Notes: generated by a model not told the origin, from the letters alone. Numbered from the stretch's first letter, positions 45,650 through 59,090 are shown. The stretch is 64,000 bases of DNA from Diadema setosum (GCF_964275005.1 NC_092698.1:35001662-35065661); one strand, 5' to 3'. Numbers and translations are program-made.

Positions 45650-48600
45650 ATGAAAATCTCGGATATGGTTCAATTTAGCATCTCCAATAGCTGCACAAAA
45701 TTTGATAGACAAACGGCGAAGCGAACGGTAGGTGTGCATTTCTACAAGATTACCGTGTGTGTGTGGTGGGGGGGTTGGTGGTCATGGGTAGAAGAGAACA
45801 ACGAAGAGAACACAATTAACGAAAGAATGAGAATACTTTTCTTTTTATTTCATCAATAAAAATGTGGAAAATCGTATAATTTATACGAGAAGAAAAAAAA
45901 AACCCTCAGACCCGTGGAATTCCACAGGTGCTGCTAGTAAAATTCTAGAATAACATTGAGCACTGCTGTGAGAAAGCAGGTTTGATAATGATAGCACTAA
46001 CGTCAATTACTCCGTATGGTCGCCACTTGTGTGTAATTCTTGTGCACGTCCGGGCTGGCGAACTAATATCGGCACTGAATTAGTTCGCCGCCCATTATAG
46101 CCGGCCACATATTATTAGCGTGTGTGTTATACATACGCTTCAATGAAGGAGGCATTGTCGGTCACTGCGTTTGAAAATCTCCCTTAATCTGCCACCTGAA
46201 ATCCATTCTAAATCAAAAACATCCTCGCATCAAAAATGGTTTTATCACCTGTTACATATGGTAAAATATATTTTGATTAAAATTTTTTGTGTTTTTACGG
46301 AGGAAAAAGGTGAATTACGAATGTATTTTGAGAGTGATGAAAATCCGTCGCCCAACCTGATCTCCGATCGCGGTGCGCGTTACATGTGATATGAATGTCT
46401 GGCGACCTTACCGCAGTGGCGACCATACCGTAATTGACGTTACTACAGTAGGGCCTACTAGAGTAGAGAGACTCTATGTTTTGCCTGCACCTTCTGCCGT
46501 GGTACTGCCCTAGGCCCTACTGGTATGTAGGGACCTTACTAATACTATCAATAAAAAAAAAAAAAAACGGGCTTTAGAATCTCTGCAATCTGATTGGTCA
46601 ATTGTCGTGCATTGATTTTTACTGATCCACACTGAGCCATGGTGATGCATCCGATAAAGTCTGAGCCATAGCGTCCGATAAAGTGTGAACGCATGGCTCA
46701 AGTCCAGTGTAGATAAATTATCTAGTAGGATCTACAGTAGGTACATGTACGGGACACATGTCATGACTAGCTGGGAAAATGCTTGTATTTCATGAATTTA
46801 CAGGCCCATTTTATAACAGAAATGATGCACATCAGGCCTATCTCGTGGATCAGTACAGTTAGAATTGGATGCTCTCGTTTAACTTTGGAACCGTCTAATA
46901 AAACCCACTCGCTGCACGTGTGGGTTTAAACAGTTTCAAAGTTAAACTCGCGCATCCAGTTCTCACTGATCCACTCTGTCTTGTGCATCATTTGTACGTG
47001 TATACCGACAGATGGGCAATTCCGCAGGTAGTACTGGTAATGTAAGGAATTTTGCATTCTTATTTTGTCCCGCAAAATCACCATTTATTAATTTCATGTG
47101 AAAATCATGCAAAACATGTTCATCCTTCCCAGGTTTATGATATAGAGGTCTAGAATTTTGTTAGAAAAGAGTGAATACAATTCAGCAAATATTAGAGTTG
47201 CCATGGAAACTTCATATTTAGGGTCAGGTACATTACAAAAAAAGGACATGACAAAGAAAAATCTTTTGTGACAAAAAGAATGCACAAATGTACGTTACTA
47301 CAAACAAACATTGCATCACAACAAAGGTTCCAGCAAATATTTTTACAGTGGTGGATCCAGAGGGGGGAGCAACTGGTGACCTTTATGATTACTTGACTGC
47401 ACCACTGCATTGTGATTGTCAAACTCAATCCAGATAAGATGATTGTGTGTGTGCATTTTTGATATGATGGTTTCTAGATATCCAATTTGTACTAAAAATG
47501 TTATTTTCAAAGATCTTTCATTTGTAACAATCTTTGGCATTATAAAGAAATATGAATACTTTTTATGGTTTCGTGATCAATTGACTTAGTTGAACTGCTA
47601 AACCTGGGGGGGGGGGGGGGGGCATAAAACACTTTTAAAAGACACCTGAAAATGTGTGAGTTGATAGGTAAAAGAATTATCATTCAACGTTCCTATATGG
47701 AACATAGTTTAGTAATCACTTTTCATTCCATTGTATAATGCCGCTATGATGGTATCAATGTAAGATTATGAAGAATATCACCTCAGCTCATAGTGAATAA
47801 TTTCAAAGAAATTCTGCATCTGAGAATCCTCTTCCCTTTGTGTAAAAAAAAAAAAGTATGAGAACCTTACTGAAATTGAATTTAGAATCTGTATCTTAGA
47901 TAGGTATGGTCAAGATTGATGCTAACTTATTGGCATTAGAGATCTATGATATCAGTGACTGTTTTTCCATAAAACCCCATGTTGAGGTTTTTTTGTGATA
48001 TATGTGGCTTTGATTTGTTTCATATGACATGTGTCGGTTCTTGGGGAAATAGCTGCACTGTAGAAACATTTGACATTGAAGCCAATGATGATTAATCCGT
48101 TAGACGCTGAGGAGGTTGGTCCAAAATTTTGCCTCGTTCATCGTGCGGAAATATTAATCTGAAGGTGGGCAGATGTGGCTGCAGTTATCCCCCTTGTATA
48201 ATTGATACTTGCAGTGGTCAAGCTCATTTCTTTCATGGGGCTACTCCAGTTCTACCATGTGTCTTCTAAGTTCTATTGTTGTCTGAAAATATGTATGTAT
48301 AGGCCTATTGTGTTGGCCATCTGATTTAACGGTGATTACCAACCTAGAACTATTTCACTTTGTCTCTGGTCTCTTTCTTTAGTTCTTGCTGACAGAAGCC
48401 GACTGTATTCCATTTCAAGAAAGGTATTTCATCACCATGGCTGTCAAAGGTAAATCAATAATAAATCAATAATTTTAAATTCAAAATAGTGTTGTACGAA
48501 AGAGTATGATTAGATTATGTAATTGCAGCAATGCCATGAGCTATGGGAGTAAATAGCACTAATGGAGAAGTTAAGATGGAGTTACCTGGTCATATAAAGC

Positions 48601-51600
48601 TTTATTCAATCCTGTAAACCCAGTCATGGAGACTTCCCAGTATATTGTTACAATAAGTAGACAAATAATTGGTCATTGAGACAGCATTTGAAAGCATACA
48701 GTAGTATTTGTTATTTGCATCCAGACACAAATATTGATTATCCATGTCTATACAGATAGAGGGCCCACATTTATTCTGACAATTAAGAATAGAAGTTATT
48801 TTCAGTCTTGGTGTGGAGTGAGGTCTGATGATTATCAGTCAAGAAGCTTATGAACTCATGACATGCTTACAGTACCTAGTAATAATCAACATAACAGTTT
48901 TTCCATAAAAATGTACCTGTTCTTGAAAGTGAAGTGGCAGCAGATGTCTGAGGTAGAAGTTAAATCTAGATGATTGAAGTTTAGAGCTTTTCATTAAATG
49001 TACTACATTTCCACCATTGCAGTACAGATGATAGGTCTCTCAGAATGGATGGATGCATGTGAATTTAAGCAGATGATGGTATTTTGTGTTATTAAATTAA
49101 ATGTATGATACATGTATGAGTCACAGTTCATAGGAAGGTGCTCAATGTCAGAAGTTGAAAAGGGCAGGGATTATTGTATTTGAATTATTTAAAAAAACAA
49201 ACAATGATGCCTGATGTTTAGCCGATGATGATTAATCCGTTAGACGCTGAGGAGGTTTGGTCCAAATATTGCCTCACAAATCATGCGGAAACTCTTGCCT
49301 GAAGCTGAACAAGGGCAGATGTTTGTTTTCTACTCCCTATGGTGAATTTCAGGGAAGGGAAATACAGTTGAAAAAGAAATTGTAATAAAAATACAGCAAG
49401 AAATGTGGATTTATTACACCAGAGAAAGTTGAAAGTGTACCAGAGGTTATGACGCAAAGAGATATGCAGTATTGGAAACCAACATTCCAATACTATGGTA
49501 ATTAATTTCCAATAGTATGTATATTCCATGACATACTAGTATAACTTTGACAATATTACTGTATTAGAAGTACTTATTTTCTCTTTCTCTCCCATCGATC
49601 CTAAAAAAGAAATGAAGCGTGAAGCAGTCCTGGACATCTTGAGGCAAGTTGAGTTTTAAGATATCACAGACGGATAGGTCATCCGTTATTATTATATTAT
49701 TATTATAGGTCAGTGTACTCTGTCAACAGTGCTGTTTTATGAAAGGCGTACAATGAAAAAAGTCAGCTGAGCTAATCTCATTTAATCTCACCTTTGTTTA
49801 CATGGAAGCAAATTCTTTGACTCACTACATTAACTACATTTTCATGCAATGTTGAGATTGGAGTCCAAGTGCAAATGAGACTGTCTTAAATCTGCCACTT
49901 GATAAAAGAGCACTTCACTTGTTAGAGGTTGACTCGTAGAAATATTGCTGTCTTGCACCCAGGACTAACTTTCCACAAATATTTCATGAAATCAATCTTT
50001 TAAGCGTAAATCTCTGAAAACTGTGATGATGAGAATGCAGATTGTTTCAAAGAAGTGTTATTTTAATCCATGTTGATTTAAAAGAATCTATCAATATTTT
50101 TTTTTACAGAACTACATACCACGGGAGTTTAACAAAAAGAAGGAAGAGAAATCCCACTCTTGTAAAGGAAGGTAAGTTTAAAAAAAAATAAATCTAAATT
50201 TGTTTCTTTAATTTGAATCCACTTTGATTCATGTTTTGATCCTGTTGGAATGATGGATGAATGTGGAGAACTACTGTGTAGACATAGAATTCATTATCAA
50301 GCCATCTACATGGATGTATTCAAGGGTTGTTGAGAAAACTTTGCATTTTTCACCCTTTAGACATCTATAAACTTGTTTTAATGCACCTGTTGCATTGAGA
50401 GTGATATCAAGTCAAGTTATGAAGGGAAAACAGTCATAATGCAGTCAAAAGTCACACAGTTGACTGACATTAGTTTTGATGTGAATTATAACTTTGCATC
50501 AACATGATAAGTTTGTGTTAAAACATGTTATGCCATCGAAATGTGGACTGTTTCAGTGCATAATGAAATGCAAGAAGGGCTGTACACAGTGAATAATATA
50601 AAACTCTTAGACACTGCACACTTCTGTGATTCAGTCTATGGAATGATGATCCATATGTTTCCCTATTGGTCTGAAAATACAATGTGGTCATAATTGAATC
50701 TGACCTGTGGACTGTATGAGAAGTGTTTTGTTATGGCTTACAGAATATAGTCGAGTGTATAGATGTGCATTTAACTTTTTCTGTTGACCTTTTTTCAATT
50801 GTTTTTCAGTCACCTGATCCTCTTGTAAGCAAACACTCCATGAGGCTGCACAAACTATCTCCTGCCTTTGCAGTGGAGATGAGGAATGGCTGTGACATCA
50901 CAGATGCAAGGAGAGACTGAAGACGGGTGCTGCGTTAGGCGGGACTGCAGCATGATTTGAAGTGAGGTAAATGTGTCTCGTCTGCGAGTGTAATGCAGTG
51001 ATTGGCAAAGCTTGGGCAAGAAGAACTCGTTTGCTATTATCAATGTCATTTTATCGATGTCATTTCATATCGCCTCTCTGGAATTTGATGTTGGTGTGTT
51101 AGTGATGACATTGATACTCTACCATGATGAGATGATGTTGCAATAGGCAGGTGTAGCAGTCCTTCCCTAGTGGGCGTCAGAGATGTCATATTTATAGTGG
51201 AACAAGCCCAGTGAATGATGATCATTGTTTTCCCTTAGACTCTGAGGCATCTTATTGTGATGTCATCATTATTCTGACCTGGGCTTTTGTAGATGTAGGT
51301 TTTAAGTAATCTTTGTGTATTAAGTTATGAATATGCTCTAATGAACATATTCAATTCTTCCACCACTTTTTCAGTTTCCAAAGTGATTTATGATCATCTC
51401 AAAGTAAACATAATTTTGTAATTCTGTAAAAAGTAATTTCACTCTGCCAGTAATGACTGTCCCATGAAACAAATTAAATGATTACAATGATAATTTTCTT
51501 CACATGTAGATGAGAGTGTTAATCAAATCAATCATGCACTCTGTAGGTGTTTGGGGATTATCAGTTGATAATGTTAAGTCATTGAGTCAGAACCTACAAG

Positions 51601-52075
51601 TTTAGAAGCAAGCAGTTGAGAGGGTAAGTGGCTGTACGAGTAGAAAGGATCTCCATACTTTGAAGCCAAGAAGCTATGAATGTCTTTTTGTTGTTAAGAT
51701 ATCATTTTCAGTTCTCACAACAACCCGAAATCTTTCTACAGTGCATTCGAATGCTCCAAAAAGAAATTAATTGTCACCTATCGCAGTATCCCTCAATGAA
51801 GTTCAGATATATTGAGACCTACTCCAAAAGTCACCATTTGTATTCATACTGGAATTTGGAGTAGAAGGAAATGCTGTGAAAGCAAGGTTGCAGAGGCTGG
51901 TGATTTTATCTCATAGTTATCAGTATCTGAACCAGTATTTAAAAACTTTATTGTCTCCATTGACTTGGATGTTAAATCTTATGTAATTGTGTGTCCGTGT
52001 GTTCATTTCAGAGATCATCCCAAGACAACTTGGGCAGATGACACACCAGTGAAAGGCAGCACAAAGTTTGGCTGA
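45650..52075 (+). CDS. provisional small multi-exon gene, function unknown
   Basis: Possible exons are 45650-45727 (from an ATG, MKISDMVQF; donor GTAGGT), 48383-48449 (acceptor CTTTAG, donor GTAAAT), 49610-49647 or 49643, 50110-50171 (acceptor TTTACAG, donor GTAAGT) and 52012-52077 (acceptor TTTCAG, stop at 52073-52075). Phases join into about 102 residues ending TPVKGSTKFG if the third exon uses the weak donor GTTGAG at 49648. If it uses the consensus-like GC donor GCAAGT at 49644, a different frame (TTYHGSLTKRRKRN) also stays open to a stop in the last exon. I do not recognise the protein. Splice sites and compatible phases support a gene, but no homology does; the first exon is the weakest part, and the ATG at 48436 (strong context CACCATGG) is an alternative start. 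Confidence 0.3.
45999..46441. mobile_element. non-autonomous element with AACGTCAATTAC TIRs
   Basis: AACGTCAATTACTCCGTATG with GTCGCCACT at the left and AGTGGCGACCATAC with CGTAATTGACGTT at the right are about 29-bp inverted ends. ACT flanks both sides (45996-45998 and 46442-46444). 443 bp without a recognisable transposase. A 3-bp target fits a Harbinger-like group, which is inference. Confidence 0.75.
46822..46992. mobile_element. short foldback element
   Basis: ATGATGCACA...GTGGATCAGT...AACTTTG at the left is mirrored by CAAAGTT...ACTGATCCAC...TGTGCATCAT at the right. There is a central CCCACTCGCTGCACGTGTGGG region. About 171 bp. Confidence 0.6.
48081..49320. repeat. pair of ~98-bp direct repeats flanking a candidate exon
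   Basis: Copies at 48081-48178 and 49221-49320 share a 33-bp identical core (ATGATGATTAATCCGTTAGA onward), then diverge (TTGCCTC, CATGCGGAAA, GGGCAGATG remain). The candidate exon 48383-48449 lies between them. Confidence 0.75.
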
Positions 52076-52077
52076 AG

Positions 52078-54639
52078 GTAACTTTATCTGATCACTTTGC
52101 CATACATGCAGGGAGGGAACTATGGAACTGCAGCGCACTCTTGTGTAACAAACACAGTAATAACAAAATTCTCATTACAAAGAAGTAAGAATAAGGTCCC
52201 TAAATTATCTATGTATCTGTATATACTCTACTGTTCGACTAAAATGAAATATCGATGTAATGAAATAAAACCGCCAATCCCAAAGACTTCATTATAACAG
52301 GGGCCAACTACATAGTGATACAATTTCATAAAATGTACAACAAAGCACCTTGTGAGATTTTCATCTTATGAAAAAAGTGAAAGAGCTTAAAAATGTAGTA
52401 CCCTGAAAATGCCATCCTCACAATACATGACTCATTTTGGCTATTATTTCAATTTATTTGTTATTAATTTGTTTGTGTGTGTTAAGCAGGGTAGGGCAGC
52501 TCGATGTATACTTTTGCATTGAATTATTTTAAACCTCTTTCAATTAGGATGTAGGAAAAGTAAAGCTTTTATGGCATGCTAAACATAGTACCAGTGGTTC
52601 TGAGAATGATGTATACACCTTTGGGGTTTGGAGAGGGGGAAAAGGTCTTTCCCAATGAATTCCTACCCACTTGCTAGATAGTATCTGACTCAGAACCTCA
52701 GTCCCAATTACTTTATAGGACTTGTTTTGCCAAAGCTTTGAAATGAACCTTACTGAAATAGTGAAAGTGGAGAAAGACTGATGTAATTCTCGTCATGTGC
52801 TTTTCCAAACATTTATTAATTGGAAGTAGAGCGTTGCTTTATCAAGCTTTGTTTATTTTCATTTTCTCCTTTATTCTATTCTACTCAAGTCTTCATGAAC
52901 AGATTCAAACCTGGCAGTGGACCCTACCTGACTTTACTGCAAAAGCTTCGGTGAAACAGGACTCAATTCCCCACCAGTAGACCACATGGAAAGAAGGAAT
53001 TAGAACAAAAAATTCTGCCAAGAAAATTTAGTCAGTGCCATGCACAGGTGGACATGACATGCAAATTTGAGGGAGGGGCATGTTCTGTTTAATTTTCTTT
53101 GATACATCATGTGTTGTGAATGTTAAATGCAAATTAAGTTCATCCTTTTCCATTAACTTCAGCGTGATGATCTTGGTTGCACTAGAGAGCAATCATGCAC
53201 ATAATTGCAGAAATGCATATTTCTTGATCAGAAAGAGTGATGTCCATATGGAGTTACAATAAAGGGGAAAATGTTCCCTTGAACCATGAAGGAATATGAA
53301 GACAGGGCATTGAAGAAAATATCCTTGTGTGCCATCTGTCTAGCAAATGCAACTGTAACAGGGGAATAAATACATCTGAAAAGGCATAACTCTCTGGACC
53401 ATAAGCAAGATATCTTGCCCAACAGCACATGTCTCTTTGGCCAGACATTTTAGCCCTGCCTGCTGTCATCTACTGATGAAAATTGGCCAGTTAGAGAAAG
53501 CTCAAAATTCTCTACAGGCGAATGTATAACACCACAAGGGATAACATTGTCTTTTTCTCACCACTTGACTTCATAATTTCTCGTTATATTCAGAGTATTT
53601 GCTGAACTGAATGAACAAATTTATTGTAGATATTCAAGTATTACAATATCACACCTTTTTATATGAAACAGAGACCATTGAAATGTAAGTTACAATGCAG
53701 CACCAATGTATTTAAAACATGCTGGTCCCGATGGGAAGTACAAAGCAGAAGAAGCTGGACTCAAAAGGTGTTCAATATGTATCATGATTATCCTGTTTGA
53801 TATACTTGAGGTATTCAACATTTTAAATATTTATTATAAATGTCCATCTGCCATGAGAGAAAGAAACGAATATACATGTACCATATAAGCAGTTGCCCTC
53901 CACCCCAAATTTGGTGTGGGGGTTGTGATGTTTACAATTTTTTGGTGTGGCATGGAAAGAGGAAGACCGATCTCGATTTTAGCAAAGTTTTGAGAAATAT
54001 ATGTCAAGGTGACACATAGTTTATACAGGGGTGTGAGAGTTGATTAAAGCTGATTTAAGCTTCTTTTTTTTCTTCTTCTTCTTTCATTTGGGTGTTGATA
54101 TTCTGCTTATTTTTAGTTTTTTGTGCACTTCCTTTGTGCAGAAATGGAGGAGCTTTTATTGACTTGAGCATTTCAGCACTTCTTTATTTGTGGTCATTCT
54201 CACCCCTGTTTATAGTACTGGGTAAATGATTTTAAATTCACATCTGCAAGTACTAGACTTAGGAAAATACAGGAAAATCACCTCGGCATGCAGTCACAAG
54301 AATGAGGTGAAAGCTTCAGTTTGTATAATTGTCAGCATTATTTCCATTGTCATCTTGAAATCTTCACTGAGACCTTCATCAAATGTAAGACAAGAGTCAA
54401 ATGCAGTTATATTAATAAGAAGCAGTCTGTGTATGTAATTTCTCAACGACAGTCTTCGTCTGGAAATTTCTGTATTAGCTTTGTTAACTGCATACTTGAG
54501 CAGTCTTAGGTTCACCCTTGTTCAATCTGTGCTCTCAATACTTTCAAAATCTTAATCTGTGAAAGTGAAATTCTGAATATCTGCCGGAAAGGGATAAAGA
54601 ATTAACCCAGGAAATATTTCTATTGGTGATGGAATTTTT
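52078..54639. other. non-coding stretch, no gene seen
   Basis: AT-rich DNA with scattered short frames that lack splice context. It may include further 3' UTR of the provisional gene, since a donor (GTAACT) follows its stop at 52078. Confidence 0.35.
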
Positions 54640-56081
54640 AGCTCACCTGAGCCAAAGGCTCAAGTGAGCTATTGCGATCGCCCTTCGTCCGGCGTCCGGC
54701 GTCCGTCGTCCGTCGTGTGTAAACTTTTTACATTTTCATCTTCTTCTTGAAAATCCCAAGACCGATTTTCATCAAACTTGGCAGGTAGCATCCCTAGGGG
54801 GTTAGGAACTCAATTTGTTAAAATGGGCACCATGCCCCACCCAGGGGGCCCCCAAGGGGGCCCAAACCCCCCAAAATTAAGGAATCTGTAAAAATCTTCT
54901 TCTCTAGAACCAGAAGTGATAGAGCTAAGTTAATACTATGAGTTAGTACATTGGCCCCCAAGGGGGCCCAAACCCCCCAAAATTAAGGAATCTGTAAAAA
55001 TCTTCTTCTCTAGAACCAGAAGTGATAGAGCTAAGTTAATACTATGAGTTAGTACATTGATGACTATAGTTTCAAGTTTGTTCATGGCAGAATCAGGGGT
55101 GCCCCCCTTGGGACCCAGGGGAGGGGGGTGGGGAGGGGTCCTAATGGGGCCTAAATTGTACATTTTCATCTTCTTCTTGAGAACCCCATGACCCATTTTC
55201 ACCAAACTTGGCAGATAGCATCCCTAGGGGGTTAGGATCTCATTTTGTTAAAATGGGCACCATGCCCCACCCAGGGGGCCCCCAGGGGGGCCCAAACCCC
55301 CCCCCCCCCCCAAAAAAAAAAAAAAAATGAAGGAATCTTTAAAAATCTTCTCTAAGATAAGCTAAGATAATACTATGAGTGAGTACATTAATGACTGTAG
55401 TTTCAAGTTTGTTCATGGCAGATCCAGGGGTGCCCCTCTTGGGGGCAGGGGGGGGGGGGGGGTTGGGAAGGTCCAAATGGGGGCCTGAATTGTACATTTT
55501 CATCTTCTTCCTGAAAACCTCATGATGGATTTTCGACAAACTTGGCAGGTAGCATCCCTAGGGGGTCAGGATCTCAATTTATCAAAGTGGGCACCATGCC
55601 CCATCCAGTGGGCCCCAGGGGGCCCAAACCCCCCCAAAATGAAGGAATCTTTAAAAATCTTCTCTAAGATAAGCTAAGATAATACTATGAGTGAGTACAT
55701 TAATGACTGTAGTTTCAAGTTTGTTCATAGCAGATCCAGGGGTGCCCCTCTTGGGGGCAGGGGGGGGGGGGGGGTTGGGAAGGTCCAAATGGGGACCTGA
55801 ATTGTACATTTTCATCTTCTTCCTGAAAACCTCATGATGGATTTTCGTCAAACTTGGCAGGTAGCATCCCTAGGGGGTCAGGATCTCAATTTATCAAAGT
55901 GGGCCCCAATGCCCCCAAATTAAGGCATCTTTAAAAATTTTGGCCCTTATTGTACATTTTCACGTTCTACTTGAGAATGCCTGGTCAAATTTTAGTAAAG
56001 CTGTGAATAATTTAGATTAGTGACTGCGTGAAAGATGAACTTGCGATACTCAGGTGAGCGCTAGACCCGCGGGTCTCTTGT
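54640..56081 (+). mobile_element. Helentron/pearl-like non-autonomous element, copy 2
   Basis: Same family and orientation as 19138-20209: 5' hairpin GCTCACCTGAGCC/GGCTCAAGTGAGC, a GGCGTCCGTCGTCC tract, then tandem units at 54730, 55160, 55494 and 55806 (last truncated) and a tail from 55954. The 3' end has CTCAGGTGAGC and a perfect palindrome AGACCCGCGGGTCT before CTTG. The first unit is 430 bp because about 106 bp (54846-54953) is duplicated in tandem (54954-55059). Repeated minus-strand frames beginning [16 protein letters not shown] are repeat shadows. Confidence 0.8.
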
Positions 56082-57009
56082 ATTTTTTCCTTTTATTGCA
56101 AAGTATACATATAGAAAAAAATAGTTCTGTCAAAGGTTTGTGGTTTTAATTCTGAGCTAATGTGCGCTGTAGAGAAATCCAGCAGTTATTAAGACTGGCG
56201 TAAAATACTGTATCTCGGATGTTTTATGCTAACATTCATTAGGTACGGTGGCCAAAAGTAGCTCAATCTCGACTGCTACTTCAACAGATGTACTGTTTCA
56301 ATATGGTGTGGTGAATTTTGTAGAATTCTGATTCTGCTGGAAGGGCTTCCAACCTGGAGTTCAGGAAATGAGGTTTAGGCCTTCATGCATCTTTGTGAAA
56401 GGAAGACTGCAGGTAATTGTCATAGTCGTGTACATAGCACCAAAGTTATATTTATTTTGCCTTTTCCCCCTTTTTTTTTTCTACTGATCATACCTATCAG
56501 TTCATATCTGCCTGTGACGATTGTATTGTGTTTTGATTCATTGATAAAACACCGTGCACAAAGGCTTATACTGCAGGATTTATTTTCACCCAGCTGAAAA
56601 GAGACATAAAACTTCCCCTCTGGTCTATTTGTATTTTAGCAACCAAGATACATCAAGGACAATATGGCCATAAACTGTCACTAAATCCATCATGGCATTG
56701 TGAGGGTAGCTTTATAGGAGAGATCATGTACCAAGATGCCATATGCGATGTAACCATGTTTTCCTGCACATTTTTTAAGACAAAGGAGTGAAATGTCCTT
56801 GCATTGTCAAGTAAGCGAGACTGATGATCGGGAAACCCTTTCAAGCAGTGTGTCATTTAATTGATATAGGTGCTCATTGAGTCATGTGTGATGAACTAAA
56901 ATGTACTACTTCCGACTTGCTCCTCCTTTGTTTTTGTAAGTCAAGGTTTCATGTTTTTTTATTTTCTTGACTTTTTCATGATCTGACCCCTGTTTACTAT
57001 CATGCAGAA

Positions 57010-57047
<38 letters not shown>
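57010..57047. repeat. long poly-A run
   Basis: Uninterrupted A tract of about 38 bp. Shorter ones occur at 5780-5804, 9027-9051 and 28320-28342. No clear retroposed body was recognised just upstream. Confidence 0.85.
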
Positions 57048-57050
<3 letters not shown>

Positions 57051-58495
57051 CGGCAGTAGTGGACAGCGGCTGTAATAAATTTGCTACAAGAAGTTGTTTT
57101 GAAGGTACCAACTTGTACAACTTATTTCTTTGTTGAAGCAGTCTTCAATAACCAGGATATAAGTATTGCCCCTTTCCAGTTGGATTGTGTTCAAGGCACA
57201 ATACTACAGAAAGATGACTTGTCAAACTTGTAGGTGCCTACGTGTAGTATTGTACATAAGACATGGATCCAGTCGTCCTTGAGAACAAGCATAGATGTGT
57301 TCGTGTTTTTCATTATTCAGTGTCTGTAAGTTAACTCGCTGGAGTAATGCATATGTGCTGCTGTTTTTGTAGATGAATACATGCAATTGTGTTTACATAA
57401 TCGTGTAAGTTTGTGTTACATCTGTTTTATTTCAAGATATGAGTCTAGTGAAATCAAAACATTTCTGAAATGGTGTATAGTGATGTTGCTGTCTGTGGAA
57501 CAAATTAGAGTATAGTAAATTTGGTCACAGTTTTTGTTTTGTTTTTTAATTCATTTTTCACATTTTCATATTGACTGCAAATTCTTCAGAGCTTTATCTT
57601 TAGACAATTTAGTATCAGGAGACTGGTAGCATGTGTGGTCATGCAGATCAGGTTTTTCTAACTAGAAACATTAATGCCTCGAAAAGACAATATCAATAGT
57701 TGGACATCAAATATTTTAGCCACTTGCTCATGGCAACAAGATTTTAATCTTTATATCCTTACACAAACTCAGTTTTGTAATTGCAATAAGAGAACCGAAG
57801 GATGTGATATTTTATGCAAAAGGTACTTGGTGAAATACATGAAGATGGTAGCCATTAGTAGTCACACATCCTCGGGGTATGAAAAATTATGACTCATCAC
57901 GTCATTTACAATTCTGATACATCTCGTGAGCTTTCATTTTAATTCTCATAAAGGGACATGGTGCTCGGAAATTTGATATTTTGCCATGAGGCAATCAGAT
58001 GATGCTAAATTTGCTATGAAAAAAAAATAAAGTTCATCAAGGAATAATTGTGAAGTTATCTTAAAAAAAGTAAAAAACTGACACTATTAGTCCTCTATAA
58101 AAGAGGGTAATTTGTAAAGAAAAAAAAATGTAGACGATGAGTAGGGTTACTCTTTCTTTTTTAAAGACTTCTTTGGTGTCCAGTTCTCTGAGCCATCTCG
58201 GCAAAAAAAAATAAAAAAATAAAAGATGTTACATACTACATGTAATAATTTTCCCTGGTGTCTACATTTTTTTTTTCTTCTGATTTGGTTTGTGGTGCTA
58301 CAATATAGCTATGATGTGGGTGCATGTGTGTGTGTGTGTGTTTTTGTGTTTGTGTTTCTGTGTGGTGAGACGAAATCAAGATTTCAAGAAAATCATCCTT
58401 TTTTCATGAATTGGTAAGGCTACTTGAAATGCACGGTACAACTTTTTGTGGTCTCCAAGATTTTTTTTTTTTCTCGCAAGGATTATCATTCTCCA

Positions 58496-58560
<65 letters not shown>
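58496..58560. repeat. GT microsatellite, about 32 units
   Basis: Uninterrupted GT repeat. The frames over it (Cys-Val or Thr-His runs) are artefacts. Confidence 0.95.
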
Positions 58561-58562
<2 letters not shown>

Positions 58563-58847
58563 CTTTAACCATTAACTTTACACCAATGAATAAGTACACT
58601 TTCAATATTGTATTGATACTGCACTGAATTTGCCTGAACTGCATCTGAGTACTTTTGGTAGAAAGTAAATGCAGGCATTTCATGCCTTTGTAATCACTTA
58701 GTTTGTTTGATATTCGTCCAATTGGCTAGATCATATCCTGGTGCAGGTAATATTGATGGGCTCCTGTGGCCAGCAGTTTTCCAAGGATATCTCAAAATGA
58801 TGCTCTCATACAGTCATCAAAGTAATGAACTTTTTGAAAGCACAAGA

Positions 58848-59090
58848 TTATTAAGCAGAGGGGTAAAGATACGAGGTATGAGTTTTCTTCAATTTCTCTG
58901 CCCTCTGTACAAATTAAATTTGTAAGATTGCAACTGCTGATCTACATTTTAAAAAAGAAAAAATGTTGGTTCCTTTTTTTTTTTCTGACAAGTTTGGCAA
59001 AAATATAGATCAGCAGTTTTGCGATCTTACAAATTTCATTTGTACAGATGGCCGACAAATTGAAGAAAACTCATACCTCATTGAACTTCT
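58848..59090. mobile_element. foldback element, second copy without tRNA-like core
   Basis: GGTATGAGTTTTCTTCAATT at the left is mirrored by AATTGAAGAAAACTCATACC at the right, with AAGATTGCAACTGCTGATCT and AGATCAGCAGTTTTGCGATC inside. It matches 32603-32930 apart from the missing central inverted pair. Confidence 0.75.

Noticed and set aside
45503-45739. Minus-strand frame with a Lys-rich segment (HGIRKPKGKKNEKSE)
   Set aside because: No acceptor or recognised family supports it; the plus-strand donor in the same place was preferred, though weakly.
50812-50920. Exon after acceptor TTTTTCAG encoding SPDPLVSKHSMRLHK and more
   Set aside because: Its open frame is not in phase with the exon at 50110-50171; in the phases that do join, a stop follows within a few codons. 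The exon at 52012 fits better.
58424-58683. Cys-Val and Thr-His repeat frames
   Set aside because: They are translations of the GT microsatellite at 58496-58560.
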